Assembly: GCA_030523645.1 (NCBI GenBank)
Contig: JAUNIB010000002.1
Location: forward strand, 124,001-188,000
Direction of reading: 5' to 3'
From: Selenomonadaceae bacterium
Lineage (GTDB): Bacteria > Bacillota > Negativicutes > Selenomonadales > Selenomonadaceae
DNA length: 64,000 bases
Positions 1 to 10,317 of the stretch are shown here, piece by piece. Both the position numbers and the translations under genes were made by a program. Each line of letters opens with the position of its first letter. The first letter of the stretch is position 1. The notes under the pieces were generated by a model. The model saw only the letters and a program-made list of their open reading frames with translations, was not told the origin of the DNA and did no database searches.

Positions 1-103
1 CGTGGAGAGCGCCCATAGTGGGAACGAGGCCGATGGTCTTGCCGGCCTTTTTCAGCTCGGCGGTATAGGCAGTGATTTCAGCAATAGTTGACAGGACTTT
101 CAT
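1..103 (-). CDS. panC: Pantothenate synthetase, N-terminal fragment
   Basis: The first 34 codons of a reverse-strand gene that continues past the left edge. The peptide ends [10 protein letters not shown], the conserved N-terminal ATP-binding motif of pantothenate synthetase (condensation of pantoate and beta-alanine using ATP). The ATG at 103 has an AAAGGAG ribosome site about 8 bases upstream. It lies 19 bases after the stop of the BASS transporter, so the two are probably co-transcribed. Only the start is visible, so integrity cannot be judged. Confidence 0.85.
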   Translation of the reverse strand, partial: MKVLSTIAEITAYTAELKKAGKTIGLVPTMGALH

Positions 104-122
104 TTTCAAAACTCCTTTATTC

Positions 123-1070
123 TTAAGCTACTTTTTCAGCGGCTTCGGCAGCCTTCTCATCCTGACGGACGAAATAGTTGGCAACCAGCGAGCCGGAGAT
201 ATTATGCCATACGGAGAAAATTGCACCGGGAATAGCTGCTTCCGGGGTGAAGAACTTTACAGAAAGGGCGGTAGCCAGACCGGAATTCTGCATACCGACC
301 TCAATAGCCATAGAGCGGGCCTTCGCCGGCTCCATCTTCAGCACCTTGGCCATCATGTAGCCCAGCAGGATACCGAAGCCGTTGTGAAGGACAACAACAC
401 CGGCAATCATGAGACCGTACTGCATGAGCTTGGCAGCGGAGAGCGCTACAACACCGGCAACAATAAGGACGACGGTAAGCGCAGAGAAAGCCGGAAGAAT
501 AGTCAGGCACTTCTTTACAAGACCGCCGGCAAAGTGATTCATAAGAAGACCGGCCAGTACCGGAACGAGAACCATCTTCACGATGGACATCATCATAGCT
601 TCCGGGGAAATGGCAATCCATGCACCGGCCAGCCACCAGGTAATCCACGGTGTAACAAAGGGAGCCAGCAGAGTGGTGCAGGTGGTCATAGCTACGGAAA
701 GGGCTACATCACCCTTGGCCAGATAAGCGATAACATTGGAAGCGGTACCGCCGGGGCAGGTGCCTACCAGAATAACACCGATAGCCAGCTCCGGGGGGAT
801 GGCGAAGCACTTTACCAGCACCCAGGCCATGAAGGGCATGATGGTGAACTGCAGCAGCGCACCGGCTGCTACTTCCCACGGGCGCTTTGCCAGAATGCGG
901 AAGTCCTCCACCTTCAGGGTCATGCCCATGCCGAACATTACAACGCCCAAGAGCATCGGAATGTGCGGTCCGATCCACTTGCAGGTACCGGGAGCCACTG
1001 CACCCAGCACGCCGGCAGCCAGTACCAGCAATGCCATGTTTCGAGTAATGAGATTACAAATTGCCTGCAT
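123..1070 (-). CDS. BASS-family (bile acid:sodium symporter-like) transporter
   Basis: A 315-residue integral membrane protein with about nine or ten hydrophobic segments. It carries the family's [10 protein letters not shown] motif near residue 110 and [11 protein letters not shown] near residue 245. The reading frame is open further upstream, but the ATG at 1070 is chosen because GGAGG lies 5 bases before it and the extra N-terminus is not membrane-like. It sits directly upstream of panC. The Salmonella BASS protein PanS carries ketopantoate, so a pantothenate-precursor transporter is a reasonable inference; substrate cannot be read from sequence. Other BASS proteins carry bile acids, pyruvate or other organic anions. 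Confidence 0.85.
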   Translation of the reverse strand: MQAICNLITRNMALLVLAAGVLGAVAPGTCKWIGPHIPMLLGVVMFGMGMTLKVEDFRILAKRPWEVAAGALLQFTIMPFMAWVLVKCFAIPPELAIGVILVGTCPGGTASNVIAYLAKGDVALSVAMTTCTTLLAPFVTPWITWWLAGAWIAISPEAMMMSIVKMVLVPVLAGLLMNHFAGGLVKKCLTILPAFSALTVVLIVAGVVALSAAKLMQYGLMIAGVVVLHNGFGILLGYMMAKVLKMEPAKARSMAIEVGMQNSGLATALSVKFFTPEAAIPGAIFSVWHNISGSLVANYFVRQDEKAAEAAEKVA

Positions 1071-1110
1071 TTTTTCCTCCTTGGAATAAGCAATTCTAAA
1101 AATACGGCGG

Positions 1111-1175
1111 CAAAAGAAAAACGCCTTCCCGCGGGAAGGCGTGTATCGTCTGAACAACGCACCACAAAGCCTTCC
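1111..1175 (-). promoter_or_regulatory. Candidate transcription attenuator in the leader of the BASS-panC operon
   Basis: On the reverse strand, 1142-1121 forms a near-perfect hairpin (ACGCCTTCC, CGCG loop, GGAAGGCGT) followed by TTTTCTTTT, an intrinsic terminator about 50 bases before the transporter ATG. Upstream in the same transcript, GGAAGGC (1175-1169) is exactly complementary to the 5' arm GCCTTCC, so an antiterminator can form instead. No T-box motif is seen. The RNA class is unknown; a pan-motif RNA is one option given panC. Confidence 0.6.
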
Positions 1176-1328
1176 TGTCTCAGTCACTCTAGGAGAAGAT
1201 CTAAGCAGAAAAGTGATACAGGGTATGTCTTAAATGAAAAAGTATAATTCGCTTAGGATATTATCTTTTGCCACGGGTAGAATACCACAGTTATTTTTAA
1301 AAATCAACAGCAAAGTCATAAATATAAA

Positions 1329-2675
1329 TTATTTACATTTTTCGCCCCAGAGGCCGTCCTCATGCTCCCCTGTCAGCTTAAGGGAAACCAGCTTACCGCT
1401 CTCAACGCCGTCGGCATCACAATAGACTCTGATGTAGGTATCGGTAAGGCCGTCAGCGATATTCTTCGCCTCATCGATAGTCTCTATCAGCACTTCCTTG
1501 ACCGCTCCTATGGACGCCTTTCGGAATGCCGCCGCCGTCTTTTCGCCTACTGCTTCGAGGCGGTGGACTCTCTCCTTCTTCACCGGCTCCGGCACCTGAT
1601 TGGGCATGGTAGCCGCCGGTGTGCCGGGGCGGACAGAGTATGGGAACACATGAATTTTGCTGAAGCCGATGAGCTCTGCATTCTTCAGCGTCTCGGCAAA
1701 CAGCTCCTCCGTCTCACCGGGGAAGCCCACGATTATATCGGTAGTCAACGCCAGTGACGGCACCTCACGCCGCAGTCTCTCTGCCAGAGCGATAAACTCT
1801 GCCGTATTGTAATGGCGGTTCATCCGCCGCAGTATCTCGTCGCTGCCGGCCTGAAGGGGCAAGTGGAGGTGCGGAGCAAACCGCGGCTCCTCTCTCATCA
1901 TAGTGAGCAGGCGCTCATCCACTTCCACGGACTCCAGCGAGCTGAGGCGCACTCTGGCAAAGCTCTTCTCGGCCAAAATCAGCTCTACCGCATCGGCCAA
2001 AGTCGTGCCGTCACCGAAATCCCGACCGTAGGCACCAAGATGAATACCGGTAAGAACTATCTCCCGATAGCCTTCCTCCGCCAGCCGCTTTGCCTCGGCT
2101 CTGATGCTGTCAAGGTGACGGGAGCGGAGCGGTCCTCTGGTGTAGGGAATAATGCAGTAGGTGCAGAAATTCTCGCAGCCTTCCTGGATTTTTATGAAGG
2201 CGCGGGTCCGCTGATGCGGCATTATATCGCCCTTGACATCTTCATCGGCGATAAGCTCTTCAAACTCACGGGTCTCTCTTATATTCCCCACCAAGGAGGT
2301 TGCCTTGCGCTCCTTGGCATAGGAGGCTGCCGCTTCCTCAGCCAATGTAACAATATTCTGACGGTCCTTCGTACCGATGACAAGTCCTACACCCTCAATG
2401 GCGGCAATGTCCTCCGGTGCCAGCTGCGCGTAGCAGCCGGTGACGGCAATGACTGCCTCCGGATTCATCCGATGGGCCCGTCTTATCTGCTGGCGGGATT
2501 TCTTCTCCCCTACTGCCGTTACCGAGCAGGTATTGATGACATAGATGTCGGCATCCTCACCGAACTGCTTTATCTCGTAGCCGGCCCGACGGAACAGCTC
2601 GCTCATGGACTGAGTTTCTATCTGATTTACTTTGCAGCCGAGAGTCAGAAAGGCTACAGATTTATTCTTGTTCAT
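1329..2675 (-). CDS. mtaB: tRNA t6A37 methylthiotransferase MtaB
   Basis: A radical-SAM enzyme of 448 residues that adds a methylthio group to t6A37 of tRNAs reading ANN codons. The N-terminal UPF0004 domain begins TLGCKVNQIETQSM and has the usual Cys residues for its own cluster. The radical-SAM motif CENFCTYC is near residues 166-173, and a TRAM-like domain ends the protein. Length matches the family. It is separated from upstream rsmE by a palindromic repeat, so whether the two share a transcript is uncertain. Confidence 0.93.
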   Translation of the reverse strand: MNKNKSVAFLTLGCKVNQIETQSMSELFRRAGYEIKQFGEDADIYVINTCSVTAVGEKKSRQQIRRAHRMNPEAVIAVTGCYAQLAPEDIAAIEGVGLVIGTKDRQNIVTLAEEAAASYAKERKATSLVGNIRETREFEELIADEDVKGDIMPHQRTRAFIKIQEGCENFCTYCIIPYTRGPLRSRHLDSIRAEAKRLAEEGYREIVLTGIHLGAYGRDFGDGTTLADAVELILAEKSFARVRLSSLESVEVDERLLTMMREEPRFAPHLHLPLQAGSDEILRRMNRHYNTAEFIALAERLRREVPSLALTTDIIVGFPGETEELFAETLKNAELIGFSKIHVFPYSVRPGTPAATMPNQVPEPVKKERVHRLEAVGEKTAAAFRKASIGAVKEVLIETIDEAKNIADGLTDTYIRVYCDADGVESGKLVSLKLTGEHEDGLWGEKCK

Positions 2676-2714
2676 AGATTATTCCTAAAACTTCTTCTGA
2701 TTTTTATCATTAAC

Positions 2715-2829
2715 GAGGCTCCCCTATAGGGGAGCTGGCGCCGAAGGCGACTGAGGGGTAAAATCAAAAACTCTTTCTTTACCCCTCCGACCTCGCTATG
2801 CTCGGCCACCTCCCCTGAAGGGGAGGCTT
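2715..2829 (+). repeat. Dispersed palindromic repeat, copy 1
   Basis: A 115-base intergenic element made of two outer palindromes (GCTCCCCTATAGGGGAGC at the left and CCTCCCCTGAAGGGGAGG at the right) and an inner inverted pair GAGGGGTAAA / TTTACCCCTC. The same layout recurs at 37941-38050 (same orientation) and 14463-14660 (inverted, interrupted). There is no coding capacity, so it looks like a miniature element or BIME-like repeat. It lies between rsmE and mtaB. Confidence 0.8.
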
Positions 2830-2836
2830 CATCGGT

Positions 2837-3613
2837 TCATGTGAGTGAGCCAATATCTCCGCACTGATACTGAATGACCGCCGCAACAGTAAGCGCCGCC
2901 GTCTCTGCCCGGAATATCCGCGGTCCCATGGTGACGGAATTAAATCCCGCTTCTACAGCCGTCTGAGCTTCAGCCTGAGTGAAGCCGCCTTCCGGCCCCA
3001 CCAGTGCCATGAACTTCTCCGGCATATTCTCTTCCTGAAGCTTCCCGGCAAGGAATCGACCGATGGAGAGATTTGCTTCATTCTCGTAGGCAAAGACACC
3101 CACCGTACCGTCATCCAGCTCAGCCTTTGCCCCGACAGCCAGCCACTTCTTCAGCGGCTTTACCTCTTCGACCGCCATCAAGCGGGTACGGCCGCACTGC
3201 TTGGCTGCTTCGTCGGCAATCTTCTGCCAGCGCTCCCGACGGGCTGCCGCCTTCTTCTCGTCCAGCTTCACTACGGTATTATCCGAGATGAGAGGAATCA
3301 GACGATTCACCCCAAGCTCTACCGCCTTCTGGACTACGAATTCAAACTTCTCGCCTTTGATAAGGCAGGCGGCCAGTGTAATATTAATCGGTGACTCCGT
3401 GGCCGCCGACCCATCCGCATACTCTACCAGGCGAAGGTCAACCTCCTCCTCCCGGAAAGCTGCTGCCTCCATGATGGCTACAGTACCGTAGTCGTCAACC
3501 ACGGTGTATTTATCTCCTACCTTGCCCCTCAGAGCGTAGCCCACATGGTGAGCGTCAGTACCGGTGAGGGTCAGTGTGTCGGAGATTTTTTCTTTCGTAA
3601 ATAATCTGCGCAT
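2837..3613 (-). CDS. rsmE: 16S rRNA m3U1498 methyltransferase RsmE
   Basis: A 258-residue SPOUT-class methyltransferase that methylates U1498 of 16S rRNA. It begins with the PUA-like RNA-binding region and ends with the trefoil-knot SAM site, seen as ALVGPEGGFTQAEA near residue 203 and GPRIFRAETAAL near residue 232. The length is normal for the family. The usual upstream partner prmA is absent. The start MRRLFTKEK is typical. Confidence 0.93.
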   Translation of the reverse strand: MRRLFTKEKISDTLTLTGTDAHHVGYALRGKVGDKYTVVDDYGTVAIMEAAAFREEEVDLRLVEYADGSAATESPINITLAACLIKGEKFEFVVQKAVELGVNRLIPLISDNTVVKLDEKKAAARRERWQKIADEAAKQCGRTRLMAVEEVKPLKKWLAVGAKAELDDGTVGVFAYENEANLSIGRFLAGKLQEENMPEKFMALVGPEGGFTQAEAQTAVEAGFNSVTMGPRIFRAETAALTVAAVIQYQCGDIGSLT

Positions 3614-3676
3614 TTTCTATCCTTAATACAATCCTGAGCAAACAGCATAATATAATATGATACCACAATTCCCCAT

Positions 3677-3711
3677 AAAAAAACACCGCAGCCAGTGAAA
3701 AGACTGCGGTG
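3677..3711 (-). terminator. Intrinsic terminator after lysC
   Basis: Reverse-strand hairpin CACCGCAG / CTGCGGTG (8 bp) followed by seven T residues (3683-3677). It starts 17 bases downstream of the lysC stop codon. Confidence 0.85.
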
Positions 3712-3728
3712 CTGAATTATGCGGTGAT

Positions 3729-4961
3729 TTATACTTCCTTGCTGGGGAAGAACGCCTCATGGATGGCATTGGCGGCTCTCTCCACATCCCGTGCCTTAAT
3801 GAGGCAGGAGATACTTATTTCGGAGGTGGAGATAACATCAATGTTGACTCCCTGATTGGCAATAGCGCCAAACATCTTGGCCGCAATACCGGGATTACCC
3901 AGCATACCGGCTCCGATGAGAGAAACCTTCGCCACATTTTCCTCCACCAAAACACCGTCGGCTCCCATCTCGGATGCCACCCGGTCAACGATGGGCTTTG
4001 CCTGCCACAGGTCATCAAGACCCACCGTGAAGCACATATCCGTCTTGATTTCCAGATTGCGGACATTCTGAACAATCATGTCTACATCGACATGAGCATC
4101 TGCCAAAGCAGTGAATATAGAGAAGGCAATTCCCGGATTGTTGGGAACGCCCAAAATGGCAATCTTTGCTACCTTTGTATCATGAGCAACGCCCTTGACG
4201 ATAACGTGCTTTTCTTCCATGGTGTATTCCCCCCTGATAATAGTGCCTGATGTGTGGGTGAAGGTCGAACGGACATGAATAGGAATGTTGTAAAACATAC
4301 CAATCTCCACGGAGCGGAGCTGCATTACACCGGCACCGAGGCGAGCCATCTCCAGCATCTCGTCGTAAGTAATCTCTTTCATCTTCCGGGCACCCTTTAC
4401 GATGCGCGGATCGGCAGAATAAATACCATCGACATCGGTATATATCTCGCAGACATCCGCCTTCAGTGCTCCGGCCAGTGCAACCGCCGACGCATCGGAG
4501 CCGCCGCGGCCCAATGTAATTGGGTCACCCTTTTCATCGGCGCCCTGGAAGCCGGCAACTACGACGATATTGCCCCTTTCAAGCTCTTCCTGCACACGGG
4601 TGGGAACAATGTCGAGAATCTTACCCTTGGTATAGACCGAATCAGTCTTGACACCGGCCATGCTTCCGGTAAGCGATACCGCCTTCTGTCCCATCGAGCG
4701 AAAGGCTATCGTAAGCAACGCGATAGACTGCTGCTCACCGATAGACATGAGCATATCCATTTCTCTCGGATACTTATACGGATCATTGACAATCCGCTTC
4801 GCCATACCTATCAGGTCATCGGTGGTATCACCCATTGCAGAAACAACCACTACAATCTTGTCATCAGGATCCTTATCGGCGATAATCCGTTGGGCAACGC
4901 TTTTTATTTTCTCTATACTTCCGACGGAAGTGCCGCCAAACTTTTTAACAACTAATGCCAT
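3729..4961 (-). CDS. lysC: Aspartate kinase
   Basis: Aspartokinase (410 residues) phosphorylates aspartate, the first step to lysine, threonine and methionine. The N-terminal kinase domain opens VVKKFGGTSVGS and includes the GRGGSDASAVALA substrate loop near residue 150. Two ACT domains follow (about 265-335 and 345-405), the normal arrangement for feedback inhibition. The ATG at 4961 is chosen over an in-frame upstream start because GGGGAG precedes it and the family begins at this point. A TATAAT-like -10 lies at 5096-5101 on this strand, with no clear -35. I see no lysine riboswitch in the 200-base leader. Confidence 0.94.
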   Translation of the reverse strand: MALVVKKFGGTSVGSIEKIKSVAQRIIADKDPDDKIVVVVSAMGDTTDDLIGMAKRIVNDPYKYPREMDMLMSIGEQQSIALLTIAFRSMGQKAVSLTGSMAGVKTDSVYTKGKILDIVPTRVQEELERGNIVVVAGFQGADEKGDPITLGRGGSDASAVALAGALKADVCEIYTDVDGIYSADPRIVKGARKMKEITYDEMLEMARLGAGVMQLRSVEIGMFYNIPIHVRSTFTHTSGTIIRGEYTMEEKHVIVKGVAHDTKVAKIAILGVPNNPGIAFSIFTALADAHVDVDMIVQNVRNLEIKTDMCFTVGLDDLWQAKPIVDRVASEMGADGVLVEENVAKVSLIGAGMLGNPGIAAKMFGAIANQGVNIDVISTSEISISCLIKARDVERAANAIHEAFFPSKEV

Positions 4962-5164
4962 GTTTCTCCCCCTATTCTCTATTTCATGTCCGGTCATACC
5001 TTCCCCTGCCAGCAGCGGAGGATCCTCCGGCAGACGGAGATTATCCGTAATCAAAAGGCATACGCCGAGACATTTTTCTAATACAGACCGTGGTCATTAT
5101 ACACGCCGATGACAAATCCGTCTATAAAATCCGGCAATTTATACCGTATACATGAGCTAATGTG

Positions 5165-6707
<1,543 letters not shown>

Positions 6708-6715
6708 AATTTCCG

Positions 6716-7186
6716 TTATTCTTCTTCATCCGTGGACAGGAAGGCGATGGCGTACATCATCATCCCCACACCCACACATATTCCAATATCCGCGATGTTG
6801 AACACCGGCCAAATACGGAAATCGAAAAAATCGATTACCGCACCGAGCCGCAGCCTGTCAATGAGATTGCCTACGGCACCGCCAAAGAGCAGCGCGCATC
6901 CGTAGCGAATCCAGCCGCTCTCGCGGGTAAGCCGGCGGTAGTACCGGACCGCCGCTCCGAACAGGACGATATTCACACCGATAAAGAACCACTGCTGATG
7001 CTCCAGTATACTGAAAGCCGCACCGGGATTCTGGATATAGGTAAAGTGAAATATATCCTCAACTATGGGAATAGAGGTGCCGAGAGCATAATTACCCTCT
7101 ACATAGAGCTTCGCCGCCTGATCGATAATCAAAAGGGCGAATACGGTAATCCAGGCCGGCACCATACTATGTTCTTTAGTTTCCAT
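6716..7186 (-). CDS. lspA: Signal peptidase II (lipoprotein signal peptidase)
   Basis: A 156-residue membrane aspartyl protease that cleaves prolipoprotein signal peptides. Four hydrophobic segments are visible. The two catalytic-Asp motifs occur as GNLIDRLRLG and VIDFFDF around residues 112-128. The ATG at 7186 overlaps the divIVA stop (TGATG), implying translational coupling; a TTG one codon earlier is also in frame. It ends 8 bases before rluD. Confidence 0.93.
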   Translation of the reverse strand: METKEHSMVPAWITVFALLIIDQAAKLYVEGNYALGTSIPIVEDIFHFTYIQNPGAAFSILEHQQWFFIGVNIVLFGAAVRYYRRLTRESGWIRYGCALLFGGAVGNLIDRLRLGAVIDFFDFRIWPVFNIADIGICVGVGMMMYAIAFLSTDEEE

Positions 7187-8145
7187 CAATCGGCACTGCT
7201 GTCTTCTTTCTCACTGGCAGCCACAGCCGCGCTCACTCCGGCCAGCACATCTACGCTGCCCTGGTCGAGCATGGCAAGCTGACCGGCCAGCAGTGACCGG
7301 ATCTTAGCCAGGAACTCCCGGGAGCTGTTGACCAGATTCTCCTGATCCTCCCGATAGTGGGCTACTTCCTGCTCTGCTTCGGTACGAATCTTCTCTGCCT
7401 CTTCCTTGGCAGTATTGAGAATACGCTCAGCCGCCGCCTCGGTTACCCGGCGGTTTTCCACAGCCTCAGTCCGTGCCTGCTCTGCCTCGGCCAGAGCCTC
7501 CTCGGTCTGGGTCTTTGCTGTTTCACGAGCTTCTCTGAGGATATTTTCGGCCTCGCTGTGGGCATTGCTGAGAGCTTCATCGGCCTGCTGACGGCTCTCG
7601 CCCAGCAGACGGTCTGCCTCTGTCTGCGCCTCGGAGAGAATCTTTCCGGCATCTTCCTCTGCCTTACCGGTAAGCTCCTTGGCGTGGCTCTGGGCCAGGA
7701 ACAGCGTGCTGCGGAGAGATTCATCCAGCTTCTTATACTCTGCAAGCTGCTTCTCGTAGTCCTCCACCTTTGCTTCCAGAGCCATATTTGTTGCCATCAG
7801 CTCCAGGGCTCTCTCATCACCGGTGATGTTGTCTACCTTGACCATCGGACTTTCCGGCTCGGGAGCTTTCGGCTTCTCCGGCTCCGGAGCCTTTTCCGGT
7901 TCAGCCTGTTTCACAGGCTCCTCAGACTTCTCAGGAGCTTCTGCCGCCGGTCTGGCAACGCCGTTCTGCAAGCCGTCAAGCTCTTCCTGCAGACGGTCTA
8001 CATGGTCGCGAAGCTCGTCCCGCTCCTTCAAAAGCTGCTCGAAATCGTTTACGACCTCGTCAAGAAATGTGTCGATTTCGTCTTCGTCGTAGCCGCGGAA
8101 GCTGCGGGAGAATTCTTTGTTATGAATATCCATTGGTGTCAACAT
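7186..8145 (-). CDS. divIVA: DivIVA-family division/polarity protein with a long coiled coil
   Basis: The N-terminus MLTPMDIHNKEFSRSFRGY is the classical DivIVA membrane-binding region, followed by a first coiled coil. It is unusually long at 319 residues (Bacillus DivIVA is about 164). A Pro/Glu-rich linker (about residues 65-105) leads into an extended Ala/Glu-rich coiled coil to about residue 260, then a short helical tail. DivIVA marks curved membrane at septa and poles. The ATG at 8145 has AAGGAGT 8 bases upstream; the GTG three codons earlier would sit on that site. Confidence 0.92.
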   Translation of the reverse strand: MLTPMDIHNKEFSRSFRGYDEDEIDTFLDEVVNDFEQLLKERDELRDHVDRLQEELDGLQNGVARPAAEAPEKSEEPVKQAEPEKAPEPEKPKAPEPESPMVKVDNITGDERALELMATNMALEAKVEDYEKQLAEYKKLDESLRSTLFLAQSHAKELTGKAEEDAGKILSEAQTEADRLLGESRQQADEALSNAHSEAENILREARETAKTQTEEALAEAEQARTEAVENRRVTEAAAERILNTAKEEAEKIRTEAEQEVAHYREDQENLVNSSREFLAKIRSLLAGQLAMLDQGSVDVLAGVSAAVAASEKEDSSAD

Positions 8146-8169
8146 TGCCGACACTCCTTTTCTCTTTCT

Positions 8170-8967
8170 TTATATGTATCGTTTTAGTGCTACTACTGTA
8201 CGATTTTTCTTCGTCTGACCGCCGACGGATTCCACCTCGACCCGACCACGGCCCCGGAAGGAGATTACATCCCCCTGCTTCACCGCCTGCGAGGCATTCT
8301 TCACCGTCTGCCAGTTCAGCTGAACCTTCTCGGCTTCGATATCCTCCGCCGCTCTGGTGCGGGACATTCCGAAGCCTGCCGCGGCTATGGCATCTATCCG
8401 CAGGGAAGCAACCGTCGCCTTTATCTCCTTGACCCGTTCTTCACGGGGGATAATATTGGCCGGGTCATCCTCCTCTATGGCAGTTACCTTCACGCCGCCG
8501 ATGTAGAGAAGCTCCCCCTTGACTGCCTCGGCCACTTTCTGGTCGAGGATGAAGCGGGCGCTGTTTTCGCTGACAAGTATGTCCCCGGCACAGCCCCGGT
8601 CAATGCCGCAGCCCATGAGAGAGCCAAGGGCATCACGATGACCGACCCGGCGGGAAATGTCCTTCCACTCCGCCCGCAGCACGGTGATTCCGGCGACAGC
8701 ATCTATCCGGCCGCCGAAGTCGGGATGGACGAATATGGCCCGCTGCCGTTCCGCTCCGTGATAGCCGCCGTCAAACTCAACATTGATGTCATCATAGTTT
8801 GCGGCTACCGTCCGGGCCAGCTCCTGCTCAGCTTCATTGAGAAAGGGCGATACCCGGAATTTCTGTGTCTTCCTGACCTGTTCGGCCAGGTCAACACAGC
8901 GGATGGCTGTTTCCTCCAGCTCGCTGCCTTTATAATAACGGAGTATTTTTTCCTTTGGTGAAGCCAT
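8170..8967 (-). CDS. ylmH: YlmH-like S4-domain RNA-binding protein
   Basis: A 265-residue protein of the YlmH family from division clusters. A unique N-terminal domain (including VHPDFGGRIDAVAGITVLR) is followed by a C-terminal S4 RNA-binding domain (about residues 185-245). Family members bind RNA or ribosomes, and roles in stalled-ribosome rescue have been reported. The reading frame extends far upstream over proC, but the ATG at 8967 lies four bases after the proC stop and starts the conserved sequence. It is followed by divIVA after 24 bases. Confidence 0.88.
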   Translation of the reverse strand: MASPKEKILRYYKGSELEETAIRCVDLAEQVRKTQKFRVSPFLNEAEQELARTVAANYDDINVEFDGGYHGAERQRAIFVHPDFGGRIDAVAGITVLRAEWKDISRRVGHRDALGSLMGCGIDRGCAGDILVSENSARFILDQKVAEAVKGELLYIGGVKVTAIEEDDPANIIPREERVKEIKATVASLRIDAIAAAGFGMSRTRAAEDIEAEKVQLNWQTVKNASQAVKQGDVISFRGRGRVEVESVGGQTKKNRTVVALKRYI

Positions 8968-8971
8968 TAAC

Positions 8972-9772
8972 TCAGCCCCTGCCCAGCTCTTTTGACCGCT
9001 CGGTTGCAGCGATGACAGCCTCGATAAAGGCACTGCGTACCCCGGCGGATTCCAATGCCCGGACACCGGCAATGGTTGTACCGGCCGGAGAAGTGACGGC
9101 ATCACGCAGCACATCCGGATGCTTGCCGGTCTCCAGCACCATCTTGGCAGAGCCGAAAAGGGTCTGCGCTGCCAGCTCAATGGCCATTGCTCTGGGAAGA
9201 CCGGCGGCAACACCGCCGTCAGCCAGTGCATCGATTACAAGGAAAGCGTAAGCCGGGCCGCTGCCGGAAAGACCGGTAACAGCATCGAGGGCGCTCTCAG
9301 CCACTTCTGCGGCACGACCGCAGGCAGCCAGCAGGTCTCCTACCTTTGCGCCATCCTCAGCCGTCGCCTTGCTGCCCAGCGCGTAGCAGGACATACCGGC
9401 ACCCACGGAGAGCGGAGTATTGGGCATTACCCGGACAACCGGCTGCTGGGTGAAGCAGCTCTCCAGCGAGGCAAGAGTCAGACCGGCAACGATGGAAACC
9501 ACCAGAGTCTCCTTCTTCATGCCCTTCACTGCTTCTGCCATGGCTGCGGCTGCCACCTGCGGCTTAATAGCCAGGAAAACCATATCCATATCGCCGATAA
9601 AGCTCTCCGGCCCCATTTCGGCATTTACCTTCAATTCGTTCTTCAGATACTCTACCCGCTGAACCGATTTCTCAGAGACAAAAATATCTGCCGCAGCGGC
9701 CTTGCCCTGAGCGATAATGCCCTTCATAAGAGCTTCGCCCATCATGCCGCCGCCAATAAAACCTATCTTCAT
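8972..9772 (-). CDS. proC: Pyrroline-5-carboxylate reductase
   Basis: A 266-residue NAD(P)H-dependent reductase for the last step of proline synthesis. The Rossmann motif IGFIGGGMMGEALMKG opens the protein, and the conserved LSGSGPAYAFLVIDALADGG lies near residue 160. The ATG at 9772 is chosen because AAGG lies about 11 bases upstream; an in-frame GTG at 9784 lacks a ribosome site. Its place between sepF and ylmH, in the slot often held by ylmG, suggests a shared transcript rather than a division role. Confidence 0.94.
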   Translation of the reverse strand: MKIGFIGGGMMGEALMKGIIAQGKAAAADIFVSEKSVQRVEYLKNELKVNAEMGPESFIGDMDMVFLAIKPQVAAAAMAEAVKGMKKETLVVSIVAGLTLASLESCFTQQPVVRVMPNTPLSVGAGMSCYALGSKATAEDGAKVGDLLAACGRAAEVAESALDAVTGLSGSGPAYAFLVIDALADGGVAAGLPRAMAIELAAQTLFGSAKMVLETGKHPDVLRDAVTSPAGTTIAGVRALESAGVRSAFIEAVIAATERSKELGRG

Positions 9773-9808
9773 AATCTTTTTCACCTTACAGAATTAAATT
9801 TAGGGAAA

Positions 9809-10279
9809 TTATTTTTTCGTCCAGGAATAGTCCTCGGAGGCAGCAGCCTTCTTGCCGCCGTCACTGACATTTACATTGCTGGGGGCGCAGAGGAATACGC
9901 TGCGGCCCAGCTTCTTTATCTCGCCGCCGAGAGCGTATGTGGTGCCGCTGATGAAGTCAATAATCCGCTTGGCGGTCTCACTCTCGGTACCCTCGAAGTT
10001 CACCACTACCGGCTTCTTTGCTTTCAGGCTGTTGGCGATTTCCTGGGCATCATCGAAGGACTTGGGCATGACGATGATGACATTCATCCGACGGGCCAAA
10101 TCCTTGGACGGGCTGTTGGCTATATCGGATATATCGATGACATTGTCCTGACGAAGCGGCGGCGGGGGCGGCGGAGCGATAGGGCGCTCCTGCTCTCTTT
10201 CCTCCAGCTCCTCCTCACGGAAATCGTCATTGTCTCCACCGAGACCCATGGAGTTTTTCATTTTGTCTAAGATGCTCAT
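9809..10279 (-). CDS. sepF: SepF cell-division protein
   Basis: A 156-residue SepF. A short N-terminal amphipathic membrane anchor (MSILDKMKNSMGLGG) is followed by an acidic, Pro-rich linker and the conserved SepF core (about residues 70-145). SepF polymerises into arcs that tether FtsZ to the membrane at the septum. It sits directly after yggS and before proC, which fits the Firmicutes division cluster. Confidence 0.93.
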   Translation of the reverse strand: MSILDKMKNSMGLGGDNDDFREEELEEREQERPIAPPPPPPLRQDNVIDISDIANSPSKDLARRMNVIIVMPKSFDDAQEIANSLKAKKPVVVNFEGTESETAKRIIDFISGTTYALGGEIKKLGRSVFLCAPSNVNVSDGGKKAAASEDYSWTKK

Positions 10280-10317
10280 AACAAATCTCCCTTTCCCTAT
10301 ATAAATTCGTTCCGAAA

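Noticed and set aside
4962-5164. Lysine riboswitch before lysC
   Set aside because: The 200-base leader lacks the conserved lysine-riboswitch core sequences and has no terminator hairpin.
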